This document shows positions 1 through 6,893 of a DNA stretch of 13,880 nt, piece by piece. Under the pieces are notes generated by a model, which saw only the letters and a list, made by a program, of their open reading frames with translations, had not been told where the DNA came from and searched no databases. The first letter of the stretch is position 1. Each line of letters begins with the position of its first letter. The DNA lies in NCBI GenBank assembly GCA_029857925.1, contig JAOUGF010000013.1, forward strand, positions 1 through 13,880, read 5' to 3'. A program made the position numbers and the translations under genes. This DNA is from Gammaproteobacteria bacterium. Its GTDB lineage: Bacteria > Pseudomonadota > Gammaproteobacteria > S012-40.

Positions 1-65
1 AATTGCAAGGGGCTTTGGATGCCAGAGCGATGTGGTGTTGGAGATCGATAATTGGTATTGATGCG

Positions 66-548
66 ATGAAGAAAATACGCGTGCTATTTGTTTGTATGGG
101 GAATATTTGTCGCTCACCGACCGCGCACGGTGTGTTTGAGAAAATGGTACAGGATGCTGGACTGGCTACGCAGGTCTTGGTCGACTCTGCGGGCACGCAC
201 GCCTACCATGTCGGCGAGCCCCCCGACAAACGTTCGCAGGCGACGGCCTTGCGCAGGGGTGTCGATTTGAGCATCTACCGCGCGCGCGCCGTTGAGCGGG
301 CGGATTTTGACGAATTTGACTATGTGCTGGCGATGGACAGTGAGAATTATCACAATCTGACACGGCTCACGACGCCGCAGACATTGAACAAACTTCAACT
401 ATTTTTGGAATATGCGCCGCACTTGAATGAACGTGACGTTCCTGATCCCTACTATGGTGGTGCGACGGGGTTTGAGCGCGTGTTGGACCTGGTAGAAGCC
501 GCGTCCGAAGGCTTGCTGCGCGAAATCAGGGCCCGTCATAAATTATAA
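66..548 (+). CDS. Low-molecular-weight protein tyrosine phosphatase
   Basis: The 160-residue product fits the usual length of the LMW-PTP family, which hydrolyses phosphotyrosine in cytoplasmic or exopolysaccharide-linked kinase targets. The N-terminal P-loop CMGNICRS has catalytic Cys10 and phosphate-binding Arg16 and Ser17. The general-acid loop DPYY carries Asp127. The open frame runs further upstream, but family members begin a few residues before the VLFVC strand, so ATG at 66 is chosen. No convincing Shine-Dalgarno sequence lies close to it; a GGAG at 40-43 is too far away. The gene is convergent with rne. In Pseudomonas a ptpA gene sits near rne in the same kdsB-side neighbourhood, which suggests this is the housekeeping ptpA type rather than a capsule-cluster wzb, but the upstream gene is outside the window. 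The physiological substrate cannot be told from the sequence. Confidence 0.93.
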   Translation: MKKIRVLFVCMGNICRSPTAHGVFEKMVQDAGLATQVLVDSAGTHAYHVGEPPDKRSQATALRRGVDLSIYRARAVERADFDEFDYVLAMDSENYHNLTRLTTPQTLNKLQLFLEYAPHLNERDVPDPYYGGATGFERVLDLVEAASEGLLREIRARHKL

Positions 549-575
549 AAAAAGCCCGGTTCCCCGGGCTTTTTA
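547..575. terminator. Bidirectional intrinsic terminator between the phosphatase gene and rne
   Basis: A perfect 6-bp GC stem, GCCCGG at 554-559 with CCGGGC at 564-569, has a 4-nt loop. It is flanked by an A-run (547-553) on the left and a T-run (570-574) on the right. Each strand therefore reads as a hairpin followed by a U-tract, so it can end both convergent transcripts. It starts at the phosphatase stop codon and lies about 25 bp beyond the rne stop. Confidence 0.9.
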
Positions 576-599
576 CTGACAACGAAACGTGCTTGAAGC

Positions 600-2636
600 C
601 TATAACGTGGTGGTCGGGGTGCGTGTTTCACCACCACCACCACCGCCACCTTCAGACCCGCTACGTTCACCGCCGCCACGCTTCTCTTGCGCTTGCCCTT
701 GTGGAGCTTGGCCTTGAGCGCCCGCCTCACGGTCTGGGCGTGGGCCGCGTCGATTTTGCTGCTGGCCGTTGCCACGACGGTGGGGGCGGCGCCGGTTGTG
801 GTGACCACGCATGTGTTGCGGACGTGGTTGACCAGGGCGGTTGCTGCTGCCGCTACGCGTAGGGGCCGATGTGGAGGACGCCTTGTTTGCTTCATCCTTC
901 TGTTCAGCGGTCTGTTCCGTTTTATTGCCGCCAAAAAGACTGCTGATGACACGTTGGATAAAGTTGGGCTTTACCTCGCCTTCGCCCTTGGCTACGACTG
1001 CCGTCGCGCGGGGCGTCGGGGCGGGCGGTGCGGTAGGCGCAATGGATTTGACCATCGGCACTTCGGCGGTGGGACGTGGTTGACCCCCGCTGGCTTCTGG
1101 CAGTTCCATTTCCTTTGTTTCTATCAATTGATAGCTTGTCGGTTGCTCCGCCGTCTGCGAAACCTCAGTCAAGCGTAAACGTTGCACATCATAATGCGGT
1201 GAATCCAAGGCCGGGGTGGGGATGACGATCACGGCGACCTTATGACGCTGCTCTATGCTAGTTAACGCGACGCGTTTTTCATTTAACAAAAATGCAGAGA
1301 TATCAATCGGCACTTTAGCGACGATCTTGGCGGTGTTTTCCTTCATCGCGTTTTCTTCGATCACGCGCAAGATAGACAGCCCCAAGGATTCGATATTGCG
1401 GATTGTGCCGTGGCCAGAACAACGCGGGCACATGACCTGCGTGTGTTCGACCAAGGAAGGGCGCAGACGTTGACGCGACATCTCGAGCAAGCCGAAACGC
1501 GAGATACGCCCGATTTGCACGCGCGCGCGATCTTGTGTTAAGGCCTCTTTGAGACGATTTTCAACCTCGCGTTGATTCTTTACCGGCGTCATATCGATGA
1601 AGTCGATGACGATCAAACCGCCTAAGTCACGCAGTCGCAATTGGCGCGCGATTTCGTCGGCGGCCTCGAGGTTGGTGTTATACGCGGTTTCTTCGATATC
1701 GCCACCCTTCGTCGCGCGCGCAGAGTTGATATCTATCGAGATCATCGCCTCGGTACGGTCGATAACGACTGAACCGCCGGACGGGAGTTGCACCTCGCGT
1801 TGAAACGCACTTTCGATCTGACTCTCAATCTGAAAGCGGGTAAACAACGGGATATCGTCGGAATATAGGCGTATCTTATGCAGGTTGTGCGGCATCACCT
1901 GCGTCATAAAGTCATACGCTTGTTGATAGACCTTGGGGCTATCGACCAAGATTTCGCCGATGTCTTTACGTAAGTAATCGCGGATCGCGCGGATGATGAT
2001 ATTGCTTTCTTGATAAATGAGGTACGGGGCCTCTTTTTCTTTACCGGCGATCTCGATCGCCGCCCATAATTGCATGAGGTAGTCTAAATCCCACTGCAAT
2101 TCTTCTTGGCTCTTGCCGACACCGGCGGTGCGCACGATCAAACCCATGGATTCAGGTAGGTTCAATCCTGCCATCGTCTCACGCATCTCGGTGCGGTCAT
2201 CGCCTTCAATACGACGCGACACACCCCCCGCGCGTGGGTTATTGGGCATCAACACCAAATAGCGACCAGCCAAGCTGATAAAGGTGGTGAGTGCCGCACC
2301 CTTGGTGCCGCGCTCTTCTTTATCGACTTGGACGACCACTTCCTGGCCTTCCTCCAACACTTCTTTGATATTGACGCGACCGCCGCCCTCATAAGGCTGC
2401 TTGAAATAGGTGCGGGAGATTTCCTTTAGCGGCAAGAAGCCGTGGCGATCCGCGCCGTAATCGATAAACGCGGCCTCTAAACTGGGCTCGATACGGGTGA
2501 TCTTACCTTTATAGATATTGGATTTCTTTTGCTCTTTGGTCGTAACTTCGATGTCGAGGTCAAACAGGCGTTGACCATCGACGATAGCGACACGCAACTC
2601 TTCTGGTTGCGTGGCATTGATCAACATTTTTTTCAT
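600..2636 (-). CDS. rne: Ribonuclease E, short form with a reduced C-terminal tail
   Basis: This is the endoribonuclease of mRNA decay and of rRNA and tRNA processing. The start MKKMLINATQ matches the family N terminus, and GAGAAG lies about 6 nt upstream on the minus strand; the frame is open 17 codons further but without family resemblance. The S1 domain lies near residues 36-120. The 5'-sensor residues are Arg169 and Thr170 in IVRTAGVGKS. The metal-binding catalytic aspartates are Asp302 (SIDINS) and Asp345 (VIDFID). The Zn-link CPRC has Cys403 and Cys406. The catalytic half ends near residue 495. The tail is only about 180 residues, against more than 500 in E. coli. It holds a short hydrophobic, probably amphipathic segment at 557-570 (FIQRVISSLFGG) resembling the membrane-anchoring segment A, an Arg-rich stretch at 606-637, and a Gly run near the C terminus. 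Length and tail exclude RNase G (about 490 residues). Confidence 0.97.
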   Translation of the reverse strand: MKKMLINATQPEELRVAIVDGQRLFDLDIEVTTKEQKKSNIYKGKITRIEPSLEAAFIDYGADRHGFLPLKEISRTYFKQPYEGGGRVNIKEVLEEGQEVVVQVDKEERGTKGAALTTFISLAGRYLVLMPNNPRAGGVSRRIEGDDRTEMRETMAGLNLPESMGLIVRTAGVGKSQEELQWDLDYLMQLWAAIEIAGKEKEAPYLIYQESNIIIRAIRDYLRKDIGEILVDSPKVYQQAYDFMTQVMPHNLHKIRLYSDDIPLFTRFQIESQIESAFQREVQLPSGGSVVIDRTEAMISIDINSARATKGGDIEETAYNTNLEAADEIARQLRLRDLGGLIVIDFIDMTPVKNQREVENRLKEALTQDRARVQIGRISRFGLLEMSRQRLRPSLVEHTQVMCPRCSGHGTIRNIESLGLSILRVIEENAMKENTAKIVAKVPIDISAFLLNEKRVALTSIEQRHKVAVIVIPTPALDSPHYDVQRLRLTEVSQTAEQPTSYQLIETKEMELPEASGGQPRPTAEVPMVKSIAPTAPPAPTPRATAVVAKGEGEVKPNFIQRVISSLFGGNKTEQTAEQKDEANKASSTSAPTRSGSSNRPGQPRPQHMRGHHNRRRPHRRGNGQQQNRRGPRPDREAGAQGQAPQGQAQEKRGGGERSGSEGGGGGGGETRTPTTTL
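629..650. repeat. CAC trinucleotide repeat in the 3' end of rne
   Basis: Five perfect CAC units occupy 629-643, followed by the interrupted units CGC and CAC. On the minus strand they encode the Gly run of RNase E residues 663-669. Because the unit is 3 bp, slippage would change Gly number without shifting the frame, so it is not a phase-variation switch. Confidence 0.8.
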
Positions 2637-3214
2637 AGCGCTTCTCGTTGTAAAAACACAAAGCGCCCAACCAGCAGGGGTAACCAACGAATCCTACGCG
2701 GAGGATGGCCCGCAGCTTATGGTATATGTGTGGGATAGACGATTGTTATGCATGCGTTTATTCCCAACGATCTCCACAGCGTAAGTTTAAATTCGTTTTA
2801 CTCCAGGGCACAAACACCTGCTTGTGCCCCTACAACGTTTTTGGAAACGGCCCTCGGGGTCTATGTCCAGCACACCAGGCAGTAGACCTCGCCTGAAACG
2901 TCGCTAAATGACCACGCTTGCACGATTTTTCAAAACGTCGTAAATTCGGTTGAGCGACGTTACACTCATCACTTACGCAACGTTCTGCGTAAGGCCATAA
3001 CAGCCAATCATCCAATGAAGGATGTAAACCGTGCGCACCCGCCTGACACGCTGGCCCCGGGAAGCGGAGTATTAAGGGTCCGCACGCGGAGCTTCCTTAA
3101 TAATCTTACCCTTGGGCAAGGGGGGAACTGTGCGTGATTTAGTCACGCGATCCCTAGGTATCGAGCCAACGGTGCCTCGCGAAAGGCAAAGCGTTGCGCA
3201 ACAGTGGTAGAAGA

Positions 3215-3362
3215 GGGACTCTCGGGCACTATCCGCCTGATCCAGTTCGATAGTTCGGCGATTGGACTCGTAAAGCGCAGGCAACCGGTGTAGACTATGC
3301 GTCCTCTTGCCGGTGGCGCTAGGCTTTACATGACGAAGCCCAGATAGTGCAGAGGTTTTCCC
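3215..3362 (-). ncRNA. Candidate branched RNA module within the rne-rluC spacer
   Basis: Distant segments pair to close about 148 nt: GGGA 3215-3218 with TCCC 3359-3362, CTCT 3219-3222 with AGAG 3351-3354, and GCACTATC 3226-3233 with GATAGTGC 3343-3350, which is 16 pairs with short bulges. Inside are two hairpins. One is GTAAAG 3270-3275 with CTTTAC 3324-3329, continuing to GGCAA 3280-3284 with TTGCC 3307-3311. The other is around 3242-3265. This gives a three-way-junction layout. It is not recognisable as RNase P RNA, tmRNA, 6S or 4.5S RNA. The strand is uncertain; minus is preferred because of the promoter and the GAAA-capped hairpin just upstream on that strand. Confidence 0.35.
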
Positions 3363-3387
3363 AGTCACTCTAGCCTGACCGTAACCC

Positions 3388-3393
3388 TATAAT
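3388..3393 (+). promoter_or_regulatory. Possible -10 box of an rluC promoter
   Basis: TATAAT is a perfect -10 hexamer about 70 bp before rluC, but no good -35 lies 16-18 bp upstream. A second AT-rich candidate, TATTAT at 3452-3457, is so close to the rluC ATG that it would give a nearly leaderless mRNA. Neither is convincing alone. Confidence 0.3.
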
Positions 3394-3407
3394 CTCTTTC
3401 GAGATTA
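3390..3407 (-). promoter_or_regulatory. GAAA-capped hairpin at the predicted 5' end of the rne transcript
   Basis: There is a 7-bp perfect stem, 3390-3396 with 3401-3407. Read on the minus strand the loop is GAAA, a stable GNRA tetraloop; on the plus strand it is TTTC. It would sit at the very 5' end of RNA starting near 3408, where a terminal stem can protect an RNA from 5'-end-dependent RNase E attack. That role is inference. Confidence 0.45.
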
Positions 3408-3414
3408 CAAATTC

Positions 3415-3443
3415 ACTATAGCAGCCTTTTTTGTGCGCAGCAA
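3415..3443 (-). promoter_or_regulatory. Sigma70-like promoter reading toward rne
   Basis: On the minus strand TTGCTG (3443-3438) and TATAGT (3420-3415) are separated by 17 bp. The -10 box matches the consensus at five of six positions and the -35 at three, including TTG. The predicted start is near 3408. It is the best-spaced minus-strand promoter I could find in the spacer. Confidence 0.5.
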
Positions 3444-3461
3444 CATTAGTATATTATCATT

Positions 3462-4448
3462 ATGAATAACCATATTAATTCCATGAACATAGACGCCGCA
3501 CCGCGTGTGGTCATGTTGACCATTACCGCCGACCAGGCAGGCCAGCGGCTGGACAATTTCCTGATTACCCTGCTCAAGGGGGTGCCTAAGAGTCATATTT
3601 ACCGCATCCTGCGCAAGGGAGAGGTGCGCGTAAACAAGGGGCGGATACAGGCGTCGTACCGTCTGCAAGAGGGAGATATCTTGCGTGTGCCCCCCGTCCG
3701 CCAGGCCGAACCGACTGCGGCGCCTGTGGTGCATGATAGACAACTGCAAGAGCTGGAATCGCGCATCTTGTATGAAGACGAGCAGGTCATCGTGATTGAT
3801 AAACCTGCAGGTATGGCGGTGCATGGCGGCAGCGGGCTGTCCTTTGGGGTGATTGAGGCGTTCCGGCAATTGCGGCCGCAATGCCAGGCGCTGGAATTGG
3901 TGCACCGTCTGGACCGCGACACCTCTGGGTGCTTGCTGTTGGCGAAAAAACGCACGCCGCTAAAATTTCTGCACGAACTGATGCGCGAAGGCAAAACGAC
4001 GAAAGAGTACCTCACGTTGGTGAAGGGGCAGTGGCGAGGCGACGCACGCAAGATAGAAGCGGCATTGCGTAAGAATACCCTGCAATCCGGCGAGCGTATG
4101 GTGCGTGTGGATCATGCCGAAGGCAAGGCGGCGGCGACGTTGTTCGCGCCGGAGGCAATATTTACGCGCGCAAGTTTGGTGCGAGCCACGTTGTATACGG
4201 GGCGCACGCACCAGATACGTGTGCATGCGCAACACATTGGCCGTCCGATTGCAGGTGATCCCAAATACGGTGACGATCAATTCAATAAAGAAATGAAAGG
4301 TTATGGATTGAAACGGTTGTTTTTGCACGCGCACCGACTCGGGTTTCACTTGCCCGGTATCCCAAAACAGATTATTGTGACGGCGCCACTGCCTGCGGAT
4401 TTGCAAGCGGTGATAAATAATTTAGAGCAAGGAAATGGCGGACTATAA
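3462..4448 (+). CDS. rluC: 23S rRNA pseudouridine synthase RluC
   Basis: RluC isomerises uridines 955, 2504 and 2580 of 23S rRNA in E. coli. The 328 residues include an S4 RNA-binding domain at about 26-80 (GQRLDNFL to DILRVPP) and a RsuA/RluA-type catalytic domain. The latter holds HRLDRDTSG with nucleophile Asp151, the preceding LYEDEQVIVIDKPAGMAVHGG, and the late RTHQIRVH motif. Similarity to E. coli RluC (319 residues) is clear along the length, which separates it from RluD. ATG 3462 is given as the start, but ATG 3483 is equally plausible by alignment and neither has a clear Shine-Dalgarno sequence. The gene is divergent from rne, as in many gammaproteobacteria, and its 3' end overlaps the HAD phosphatase gene by 14 bp. 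Confidence 0.95.
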   Translation: MNNHINSMNIDAAPRVVMLTITADQAGQRLDNFLITLLKGVPKSHIYRILRKGEVRVNKGRIQASYRLQEGDILRVPPVRQAEPTAAPVVHDRQLQELESRILYEDEQVIVIDKPAGMAVHGGSGLSFGVIEAFRQLRPQCQALELVHRLDRDTSGCLLLAKKRTPLKFLHELMREGKTTKEYLTLVKGQWRGDARKIEAALRKNTLQSGERMVRVDHAEGKAAATLFAPEAIFTRASLVRATLYTGRTHQIRVHAQHIGRPIAGDPKYGDDQFNKEMKGYGLKRLFLHAHRLGFHLPGIPKQIIVTAPLPADLQAVINNLEQGNGGL

Positions 4449-5100
4449 ATTACTGGTGTTCGATTGGGACGGTACGTTGATGGATTCTCCCGCGCGTATC
4501 GTGGCCTGCTTTCAGGCCGCTGCGAAGCAGTTGCAGCTGGCCGTGCCTTCAGCGCAGGCCGTGCGCGATATTATAGGCCTCGGGATGCGTGAATCGGTGT
4601 TGTCGTTGTATCCCACACACAGCGACCCGGATATCCAGCGCTTTGTGGAATGTTATCGACATTTTGATTCTGGCGCGGATACGACGCCAACACCGTTGTT
4701 TGAAGGTGTGAAGACCATGTTGGAGGATTTTGAACGCCGTGGTTATCTGCTTGCGGTGGCGACCAGTAAAGGCCGACGCGGGTTGGACCGCGTATTACGC
4801 GAAACCGAATTGCAACCGGTGTTTCATATCACTCGATGTATCGACGAGGCGCAATCCAAGCCGCATCCCCAAATGTTATTGGACATTTTAGCGTATACCG
4901 GCGTAGAAGCCACAGATGCGCTGATGATAGGCGATACGGAATACGACTTGTTGATGGCGCGCAATGCGGGCGTGGATGGTGCAGGTGTGGCCTGCGGCGC
5001 TCATCCCCGCGATCGCCTTGAAAGATGCGCGCCAGTGGTTTGTTTGGATCATATCGTGCATTTTCCCGGTTGGTTGCACGCTGAAACGAATGTGAATTGA
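4435..5100 (+). CDS. HAD-superfamily phosphatase, phosphoglycolate-phosphatase-like
   Basis: The 221-residue protein has all HAD motifs: I, DWDGT with nucleophile Asp10 and acid Asp12; II, Thr110 in VATSKG; III, Lys142 in SKPHP; IV, GDTEYD with Asp167 and Asp171. The alpha-helical insert between motifs I and II (about 16-88) is the C1 cap of the Gph/HAD-IA group. The substrate cannot be told from the sequence; phosphoglycolate or another small phosphate ester is possible. The ATG lies inside the end of rluC, with AAGGA just before it and AGAG a little upstream, so translational coupling with rluC is likely. The same gene is found between rluC and sppA in Pseudomonas-like genomes. Confidence 0.9.
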   Translation: MADYKLLVFDWDGTLMDSPARIVACFQAAAKQLQLAVPSAQAVRDIIGLGMRESVLSLYPTHSDPDIQRFVECYRHFDSGADTTPTPLFEGVKTMLEDFERRGYLLAVATSKGRRGLDRVLRETELQPVFHITRCIDEAQSKPHPQMLLDILAYTGVEATDALMIGDTEYDLLMARNAGVDGAGVACGAHPRDRLERCAPVVCLDHIVHFPGWLHAETNVN

Positions 5101-5130
5101 GACTATGAACGTTAAAAAGGAGTGGGCTTA

Positions 5131-6180
5131 ATGTCCGAGCAAGATCCCAATGCAACGTCGGCGCAAGAACCGCAGGGCGCGCGTGACCCTTGGACGGCGC
5201 CCGTGCAACCTCAGGCGATGCAAAATCCAAGTGACGGCGGCAGTGGTCAAAGCGGTGGGGCTTGGGAACGCGATCTCGTCAATCGACTGGCCTTCGCATC
5301 ACTCAACGAACAGCGTCGCGCACGACGTTGGAGTGTGTTTTTCAAAAGTTTGTTTTCGATCTATGTGTTGGTGATATTGATTGCGATTTTCGCGTCTCCG
5401 CAAGGAGAAATCTCGTTAGGCAAACATACTGCAGTGATAGAAATCAACGGCGTGATCTCCGACAATGATCGCGCCAGTGCAGATCATATCGTGGGTGGTT
5501 TGCGCGATGCGTTGAAAGACAAAAACACCAAAGGAGTGGTGTTGCGTATTAACAGCCCAGGCGGCAGCGCCGTACAAGCGGGTTATGTTTACGATGAAAT
5601 TAAACGTCTACGAAAATTGCACCCTACGGTGCCCATTTATGCGGTGGTCACCGATTTGTGTGCGTCTGCGGCCTATTACATCGCTAGCGCGACGGATATG
5701 ATTTATGTCGATAAGGCGAGTTTGATAGGTTCTATCGGTGTGTTGATGGACGGCTATGGCTTTGTGGACACCATTAAAAAACTCGGCGTCGAGCGGCGCT
5801 TGATGACGGCGGGCGAAAACAAAGGGTTTCTGGATCCTTTTTCGCCGATGAAACCCGCAGCAAAAGAACACATGCAAATGATACTGGACAGCGTGCATAA
5901 ACAGTTTATCAATGCTGTAAAAAACGGGCGTGGCAAGCGCCTACAGGAGAATCCAAAGCTGTTCAGCGGATTGATATGGACCGGTGAGCAGGGCGTGGCG
6001 CTCGGCTTGGCGGACGCGTTTGGCAGCACCGGTTTTGTCGCGCGCGAGGTGATAGGCGCGGAAGATATCGCGGATTTCACTGAACACGAAAACCTGATGG
6101 ATCGATTTGCACAGCGGGTTGGCGCGGCGATGGGCGGCGCCTCATTGGGCGCGCTGTTGACTGAACCTAAGATGCGGTAA
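5131..6180 (+). CDS. sppA: Signal peptide peptidase SppA, S49 family, short (36K) type
   Basis: This membrane-bound serine protease degrades signal-peptide remnants and other membrane peptides. The ATG at 5131 is chosen because AAGGAG (5117-5122) sits 8 nt before it; a GTG at 5122 overlaps that ribosome-binding site and is rejected. The 349 residues contain a Pro/Gly/Gln-rich cytoplasmic N terminus (1-65), one membrane segment (about 67-88) and an S49 domain from about 99. The oxyanion-region loop is NSPGGS (141-146), the nucleophile is Ser179 in CASAAYY, and GSIGV follows at 200-204. The general-base lysine is probably Lys231 in GENKG, by analogy with B. subtilis SppA. A single catalytic domain, rather than the tandem repeat of E. 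coli SppA (618 residues), marks the short form. It is the last gene of the rluC operon. Confidence 0.93.
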   Translation: MSEQDPNATSAQEPQGARDPWTAPVQPQAMQNPSDGGSGQSGGAWERDLVNRLAFASLNEQRRARRWSVFFKSLFSIYVLVILIAIFASPQGEISLGKHTAVIEINGVISDNDRASADHIVGGLRDALKDKNTKGVVLRINSPGGSAVQAGYVYDEIKRLRKLHPTVPIYAVVTDLCASAAYYIASATDMIYVDKASLIGSIGVLMDGYGFVDTIKKLGVERRLMTAGENKGFLDPFSPMKPAAKEHMQMILDSVHKQFINAVKNGRGKRLQENPKLFSGLIWTGEQGVALGLADAFGSTGFVAREVIGAEDIADFTEHENLMDRFAQRVGAAMGGASLGALLTEPKMR

Positions 6181-6189
6181 CTACGCGGG

Positions 6190-6765
6190 TTATGGTATTG
6201 ATATGCCTTCGGCACGCAACATTTCCGTAAGGCATATCAGCGGCAGCCCGATCAAGGCGGTCGGGTCATCGCCGCGCATGTGTGTCGTCAACGCAATGCC
6301 ATAGGCCTCTGATTTAAATGCACCCACACAGTTATATGCCGGTTCCTTCGCCAAATAGCGTTGAATACTCGCGTCGTCGAGCACGCGGAACCCGACCTCA
6401 AACACGATATTGTCGAGTTGCAAGTGACTGGTTTGGGCGTTCAACAGGCATAGGCCGGTATGAAAGAGTACCGTTTTTCCGGATAAGAATTGCAGTTGTT
6501 CCACCGCGTGGGCAGCATTGTTTGGTTTAGTGATAATGGTGTCGCCCACCGCCGCCACTTGGTCGGAACCGATAATAAGGTGGTTTGGAAATCGGCTGGC
6601 GACGGCGCGTGCTTTTTGCTCCGCCAGACGACGCACCAATGCGGTGGGCGATTCTTCGGGTAAACGCGCCTCGTCGATATCCGGGCTATACGCCTCGAAG
6701 GGAAGGTGCAAACGTGACAACAATTCGCGTCGATAGGGTGAAGACGAACCCAAAACTAGCTTCAT
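6190..6765 (-). CDS. yceF: Maf-like nucleotide pyrophosphatase, YceF type (m7GTP)
   Basis: Maf proteins are house-cleaning pyrophosphatases; E. coli YceF prefers 7-methyl-GTP. The 191 residues match YceF (194) closely. They show the N-terminal LVLGSSSPYRR substrate loop, GSDQV with catalytic Asp68, ITKP with Lys80, FKSE with Lys151 and Glu153, and the LIGLPL motif near the C terminus. ATG 6765 is chosen because GGAG ends 5 nt before it; a GTG two codons upstream directly abuts that GGAG. Its stop lies 9 bp from the sppA stop, so the two are convergent. In E. coli yceF is likewise divergent from yceD, so the orientation is conserved. Confidence 0.94.
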   Translation of the reverse strand: MKLVLGSSSPYRRELLSRLHLPFEAYSPDIDEARLPEESPTALVRRLAEQKARAVASRFPNHLIIGSDQVAAVGDTIITKPNNAAHAVEQLQFLSGKTVLFHTGLCLLNAQTSHLQLDNIVFEVGFRVLDDASIQRYLAKEPAYNCVGAFKSEAYGIALTTHMRGDDPTALIGLPLICLTEMLRAEGISIP

Positions 6766-6829
6766 AGCCACTCCATTTGGGCGACGCCGGAGGTCGCAAG
6801 TTGAGTTCTGGACAATGTCGAGGTACCGG

Positions 6830-6858
6830 TTTATACCAAACTGCCGGTGCCATTACCA
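6830..6858 (-). promoter_or_regulatory. Candidate promoter of yceF
   Basis: On the minus strand TATAAA (6835-6830) is preceded by TGG, giving an extended -10 (TGGTATAAA). TGGTAA lies 17 bp further upstream (6858-6853). The predicted start near 6823 would give a leader of about 58 nt. Confidence 0.4.
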
Positions 6859-6893
6859 GGGGAAGGCATTCTCGTGAGGTGTTAAGACGAATG

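Larger units (their letters stand above)
2637..3408 (-). promoter_or_regulatory. Candidate long structured 5' leader of rne
   Basis: There is no credible gene in this gene-free stretch. It is dense in inverted repeats: stems at 2806-2813/2822-2829 (8 bp), 2836-2840/2845-2849, 2858-2863/2883-2888, 2934-2940/2955-2961, 2972-2979/2986-2993 (8 bp), 3009-3013/3020-3024, 3070-3077/3095-3102 (8 bp), 3109-3113/3118-3122, 3132-3137/3143-3148, 3167-3171/3192-3196 enclosing 3173-3177/3184-3188, a branched module at 3215-3362, and 3390-3396/3401-3407. It is known that E. coli rne has a 361-nt leader with stem-loops through which RNase E represses its own mRNA. A minus-strand promoter at 3415-3443 and no minus-strand hairpin followed by a U-run before the start codon make one long rne leader the simplest reading. 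A separate small RNA inside it, or a plus-strand RNA upstream of rluC, cannot be excluded. I could not match it to a named RNA family. Confidence 0.45.

Noticed and set aside
2..61. Possible 3' end of an upstream gene, an open frame ending at TGA 59-61, 4 bp before the phosphatase ATG
   Set aside because: Only 19 codons, matching no C terminus I recognise (not KdsB- or MurB-like). Too short to support a call, though an operon partner upstream is likely.
593..862. Plus-strand frame with a His run at the rne 3' end
   Set aside because: Antisense shadow of the CAC repeat encoding the RNase E Gly run; no ribosome-binding site or domain.
2705..3015. Short open frames on both strands near the rne leader
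   Set aside because: They overlap each other, lack ribosome-binding sites and run through perfect hairpins; treated as chance ORFs.
3240..3275. GTTCGA-like sequence resembling a tRNA T-loop
   Set aside because: No acceptor stem or anticodon arm fits around it on either strand.
3072..3368. 98-codon open frame on the minus strand in the rne-rluC spacer
   Set aside because: No ribosome-binding site, no recognisable domain, unlike-protein composition, and the region is better explained by RNA secondary structure.
6200..6238. 8-bp inverted repeat GATATGCC/GGCATATC near the sppA-yceF junction
   Set aside because: It lies inside the yceF coding end with a 23-nt loop and has no U-tract on either strand, so it cannot be supported as a terminator.
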